A DNA stretch of 64,000 bases. Origin: an uncultured Neomegalonema sp. (GTDB taxonomy: Bacteria > Pseudomonadota > Alphaproteobacteria > Rhodobacterales > Rhodobacteraceae). Position numbers and translations under genes: made by a program. The notes under the pieces were generated by a model that saw only the letters and a list, made by a program, of their open reading frames with translations, was not told the DNA's origin and did no database searches. Below, one piece after another: positions 61,561 to 64,000 of this stretch (positions within the stretch are counted from its first letter, which is position 1; the number at the start of each line of letters is the position of its first letter). The stretch covers positions 1 through 64,000 of the forward strand of contig CALLLP010000009.1 in NCBI GenBank assembly GCA_938008165.1. Direction: 5' to 3'.

Positions 61561-62757
61561 ATGGATCTGAGCTATACGGATGAGGAGCGCGCCTTCCGCG
61601 ACGAGGTGCGGGCTTTCATGGCCGAGCACCTGCCCGCCTCTCTGTCGGATAAGGTCAAGCGGGGCCAGACGCTGACCAAGGCCGATCACGAGAAATGGCA
61701 CGCGATCCTGAATGCGAAAGGCTGGCTCGCCGGAAACTGGCCCGTTGCCTTTGGCGGGACCGGGTGGAACGCCGTGCAGCGCCATATCTTCGACGATGAG
61801 ATGACCAAAGCGAGCGCCCCGCGCATCGTGCCGTTCGGGCTGGCCATGCTGGGACCAGTCTTGCAGAAATTCGGCTCGAAGGAACAGCAGGATTATTACC
61901 TGCCGCGCATTCTGAACGGCGATGACTGGTGGTGTCAGGGCTATTCCGAGCCGGGGGCGGGGTCCGATCTCGCCTCGGTCCGCACCACCGCCGAACGGGA
62001 CGGGGACGATTATATCGTCAATGGACAGAAGACATGGACCACACTGGGCCAGCACGCCAATATGATCTTCTGTCTCGTGCGCAGCTCGAAGGAGGGCAAG
62101 CCGCAGGAGGGGATTTCATTCCTGCTGATCGACATGACTGCGCCGGGCGTCACCATCCGTCCCATCGTGCTGATCGATGGCGAGCCGGAGGTGAACGAGG
62201 TGTTTTTCGACGCTGTGCGCGTGCCCGCCGCCAATCTGGTCGGCGAGGAGAACAAGGGCTGGACCTATGCCAAATACCTGCTCACCCATGAGCGCACAAA
62301 TATCGCCGGGGTCGGGTTTGCGCGGGCGGGGCTGGAAAACCTCAAGCGCATTGCCCGGCTAGAGCGCGCAGACGGAAAACCGCTGATCCAGAACCCCCAT
62401 TTCGCCGCCCGGATCGCGCGGGTCGAAATCGACCTGATGGCAATGTCGACCACCAATCTGCGTGTCGTATCAAAAGCCGCCGCCGGACAGGCCCCCGGTG
62501 CCGAAAGCTCGATGCTGAAGATCAAGGGAACGGTAATCCGTCAGGAAATCAACGCCCTGACGCGCAATGCGGTCGGTCCCTATGCCATGCCCTTCGCCAG
62601 CGAGGGCCTGACCGAAGGCAGCAACGCCGAACCGATCGGGCCGGACTACGCCCGCGCGGCAACGGCGCAATACCTCAACAACCGCAAATTATCGATCTAT
62701 GGCGGCTCGAACGAAGTGCAGCGCACGATCATCAGCAAAGCCATTCTGGAACTGTGA
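61561..62757 (+). CDS. acyl-CoA dehydrogenase, large-subunit type (PimC-like)
   Basis: 398 residues with ACAD domains: YTDEERAFRDEVRAFMAEHLPASLSDKV, WCQGYSEPGAGSDLASVRTTAERDGDDYIVNGQKTWTT (FAD/substrate region), LTHERTNIAGVGFARAGL, and a C-terminal NNRKLSIYGGSNEVQRTIISKAILEL for FAD contact. It resembles PimC, one half of heteromeric pimeloyl-CoA dehydrogenase. Coupled by short gaps to the thiolase and to a second, divergent ACAD gene, consistent with a two-subunit enzyme. Confidence 0.9.
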   Translation: MDLSYTDEERAFRDEVRAFMAEHLPASLSDKVKRGQTLTKADHEKWHAILNAKGWLAGNWPVAFGGTGWNAVQRHIFDDEMTKASAPRIVPFGLAMLGPVLQKFGSKEQQDYYLPRILNGDDWWCQGYSEPGAGSDLASVRTTAERDGDDYIVNGQKTWTTLGQHANMIFCLVRSSKEGKPQEGISFLLIDMTAPGVTIRPIVLIDGEPEVNEVFFDAVRVPAANLVGEENKGWTYAKYLLTHERTNIAGVGFARAGLENLKRIARLERADGKPLIQNPHFAARIARVEIDLMAMSTTNLRVVSKAAAGQAPGAESSMLKIKGTVIRQEINALTRNAVGPYAMPFASEGLTEGSNAEPIGPDYARAATAQYLNNRKLSIYGGSNEVQRTIISKAILEL

Positions 62758-62767
62758 GGACGCCCCC

Positions 62768-63901
62768 TTGAATTTTGATCTGACCGATGAACGCCAGATG
62801 CTACAAGATGGCCTGCGCCGGTATCTGGGCGATGCGTATACGCCCGCCAGCGTTTCGGCGATCGACGCAGCGGAAAGGGGATTTTCGCCCGCTATCTGGC
62901 AGGGATTGGCCGAAATGGGCGTCATCGGCGCGCTGTTTGGTGAAGGGGATGGAGGATTTGGCGGCGCGGGGTTCGACATCGCGCTGGTCTTCGAAGAAAT
63001 GGGGCGCATCGGCGCGGTCGATCCGCTGTTGGACACGGCCATTCTGGGCGGAGGCTTGCTCGCCGCGCTGGGAACCGATGCGCAGGTATCCAGCGTCCGG
63101 GATGTGATCGATGGAACCATGCATCTGGCCCTCGCCCATGGCGAACCGACCAGCCGCTACGACCTCACCCGCGTCACAACAACCGCGCAGAAAACGCCGA
63201 CCGGCTATCGCCTTGATGGCCGCAAGGCGGTCGTGGTCAATGCCCCCGCCGCCGATATGATCATCGTCAGTGCCCGTACAAACGGGAACATGGCGGAGGC
63301 GAACGGGATCAGCCTGTTCCTGCTGCCCGCCGATACCCCCGGCCTGACCCTGCGCAGCTATCCCATGGCGGGGGGCGGACAGGCGGCGGAAATCGTGCTC
63401 GACGGGGTCGAGATCGGAAACGCTGCCCGGCTTGGCCCGGAAAACGCAGCGCTGGGCGCGCTGGAGACGGCCACGGCCCGCGCCATCCTCGCCATTTCGG
63501 CGGAAGCGCTGGGCCTGATGGAAGCGATCCGCGCCCTGACCACCGATTACCTGAAGACCCGCAAGCAATTCGGCAAGCCCATCGGCCAGTTTCAGGCCCT
63601 ACAGCACCGGATGGCCGATATGCTGATCGAGATCGAACAGGCGCGCTCGGCGGTGATCAATCTGGCCGGGCATATCGATGCCCCTGCCGCCCTGCGCGAT
63701 ACCCATGTCAGCGCCACCAAAAACCTGATCGGCATCGTTGCAAAGCAGGTCGTGGAAGAAAGCATCCAGATGCATGGCGGCATCGGGATGACCCAAGAAT
63801 ACGCCCTCGGACACCTCGCCAAGCGGTTGACGATGGTGGATCATCGCTTTGGCGACACCACCCATCACCTCGAACGCTTCATCACGCTGGCGGTCGCCTG
63901 A
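62768..63901 (+). CDS. acyl-CoA dehydrogenase, small-subunit type (PimD-like)
   Basis: 377 residues starting MNFDLTDERQMLQDGLRRYLGD from a TTG at 62768 with GAGGA nine bases before. ACAD marks: FGEGDGGFGGAGFDIALVFEEMG, then LTTDYLKTRKQFGKPIGQFQALQHRMADMLIEIEQAR and QMHGGIGMTQEYALGHLAKRLT. The middle domain is more divergent than in its neighbour and lacks a clear YSEPGAGSD block, as in the non-canonical subunit of heteromeric dehydrogenases. Best read as PimD to the preceding PimC-like protein. Confidence 0.88.
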   Translation: MNFDLTDERQMLQDGLRRYLGDAYTPASVSAIDAAERGFSPAIWQGLAEMGVIGALFGEGDGGFGGAGFDIALVFEEMGRIGAVDPLLDTAILGGGLLAALGTDAQVSSVRDVIDGTMHLALAHGEPTSRYDLTRVTTTAQKTPTGYRLDGRKAVVVNAPAADMIIVSARTNGNMAEANGISLFLLPADTPGLTLRSYPMAGGGQAAEIVLDGVEIGNAARLGPENAALGALETATARAILAISAEALGLMEAIRALTTDYLKTRKQFGKPIGQFQALQHRMADMLIEIEQARSAVINLAGHIDAPAALRDTHVSATKNLIGIVAKQVVEESIQMHGGIGMTQEYALGHLAKRLTMVDHRFGDTTHHLERFITLAVA

Positions 63902-63903
63902 CC

Positions 63904-64000
63904 ATGGCCCCGACCGGCATCATCGAAAACGAGACCGGCACCCAATGCCTGATCGGCTATGTTCTGGATGTCGGCCAGCCGGATCGGCGCGCGCGGTGTC
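63904..64000 (+). CDS. partial gene at window end, unidentified
   Basis: Only 32 codons are visible (MAPTGIIENETGTQCLIGYV, then LDVGQPDRRARC). It begins two bases after the pimD-like stop, so it continues the catabolic operon. The fragment is too short for a family call. A hot-dog thioesterase of the PaaI kind would be one plausible product, but this is a guess from position and style only. Confidence 0.5.
   Translation, partial: MAPTGIIENETGTQCLIGYVLDVGQPDRRARC

Overview
The window looks like a chromosomal segment of a GC-rich alphaproteobacterium, most probably a Rhodobacteraceae/Roseobacter-type marine or methylamine-utilising bacterium. Pointers are a mesaconyl-CoA hydratase of the ethylmalonyl-CoA pathway, DUF1491 and DUF1178 proteins, a CarD regulator, a DUF1194 protein, a ruvC-ruvA block, long PstC/PstA proteins and TRAP transport. 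No rRNA, tRNA, CRISPR array, insertion sequence or phage gene was seen. The assignment rests on family recognition by eye, without database searches.

Layout. 1-4589 (minus): glutamine-synthetase-III/GmaS enzyme plus the three-part glutamate-synthase-like complex GlxB-GlxC-GlxD (MgsABC type), with a 23-residue membrane peptide gene between glxC and glxD. 4861-6719 (plus, divergent): a Rieske oxygenase of the carnitine/betaine demethylase type, translationally coupled to a DUF1194 secreted VWA-like protein. Together these suggest stripping and use of methylated amines. 6797-10000: a LuxR-HTH/alpha-beta hydrolase fusion, a LysE exporter, DUF1491 and a small secreted protein. 10177-20076: parC, an EamA transporter, a SELENBP1-like methanethiol oxidase with a ferredoxin, a PAS protein, an ABM-domain protein, mesaconyl-CoA hydratase, a fatty acid desaturase, CarD and ribosomal protein L33. 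20491-28121: a REC-kinase hybrid, an MFS transporter, an aldo/keto reductase, a carboxymuconolactone-decarboxylase-like protein, ribosomal protein S1 and an MmgE/PrpD protein.

28123-31202 (minus) is the ruvC-ruvA-ruvB Holliday-junction operon, interrupted by a GIY-YIG nuclease gene tightly coupled between ruvA and ruvB; I consider this the most unusual arrangement in the window. 31305-38811 holds a small membrane protein, a TPR protein, an EamA transporter, speD-speE polyamine genes, a lipoprotein, an amino-acid-type binding protein, two GSTs and a TauE/SafE permease. 38853-42655 groups a DUF1932 dehydrogenase, an L-aspartate dehydrogenase, a membrane desaturase-like protein and a TIM-barrel isomerase.

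43280-51939 is a phosphate regulon: phoR, then pstSCAB-phoU-phoB preceded by a Pho-box-like array, with an unrecognised gene convergent to phoR. 54238-64000 is a catabolic locus: TRAP transporter dctPQM, an IclR regulator, then a fused enoyl-CoA hydratase/3-hydroxyacyl-CoA dehydrogenase, a thiolase and two acyl-CoA dehydrogenases in the pimF-pimB-pimC-pimD pattern of dicarboxylate (pimelate) beta-oxidation. A 12-base sequence shared in opposite orientation in front of dctP and in front of the pimF-like gene is a candidate IclR operator linking uptake to degradation.
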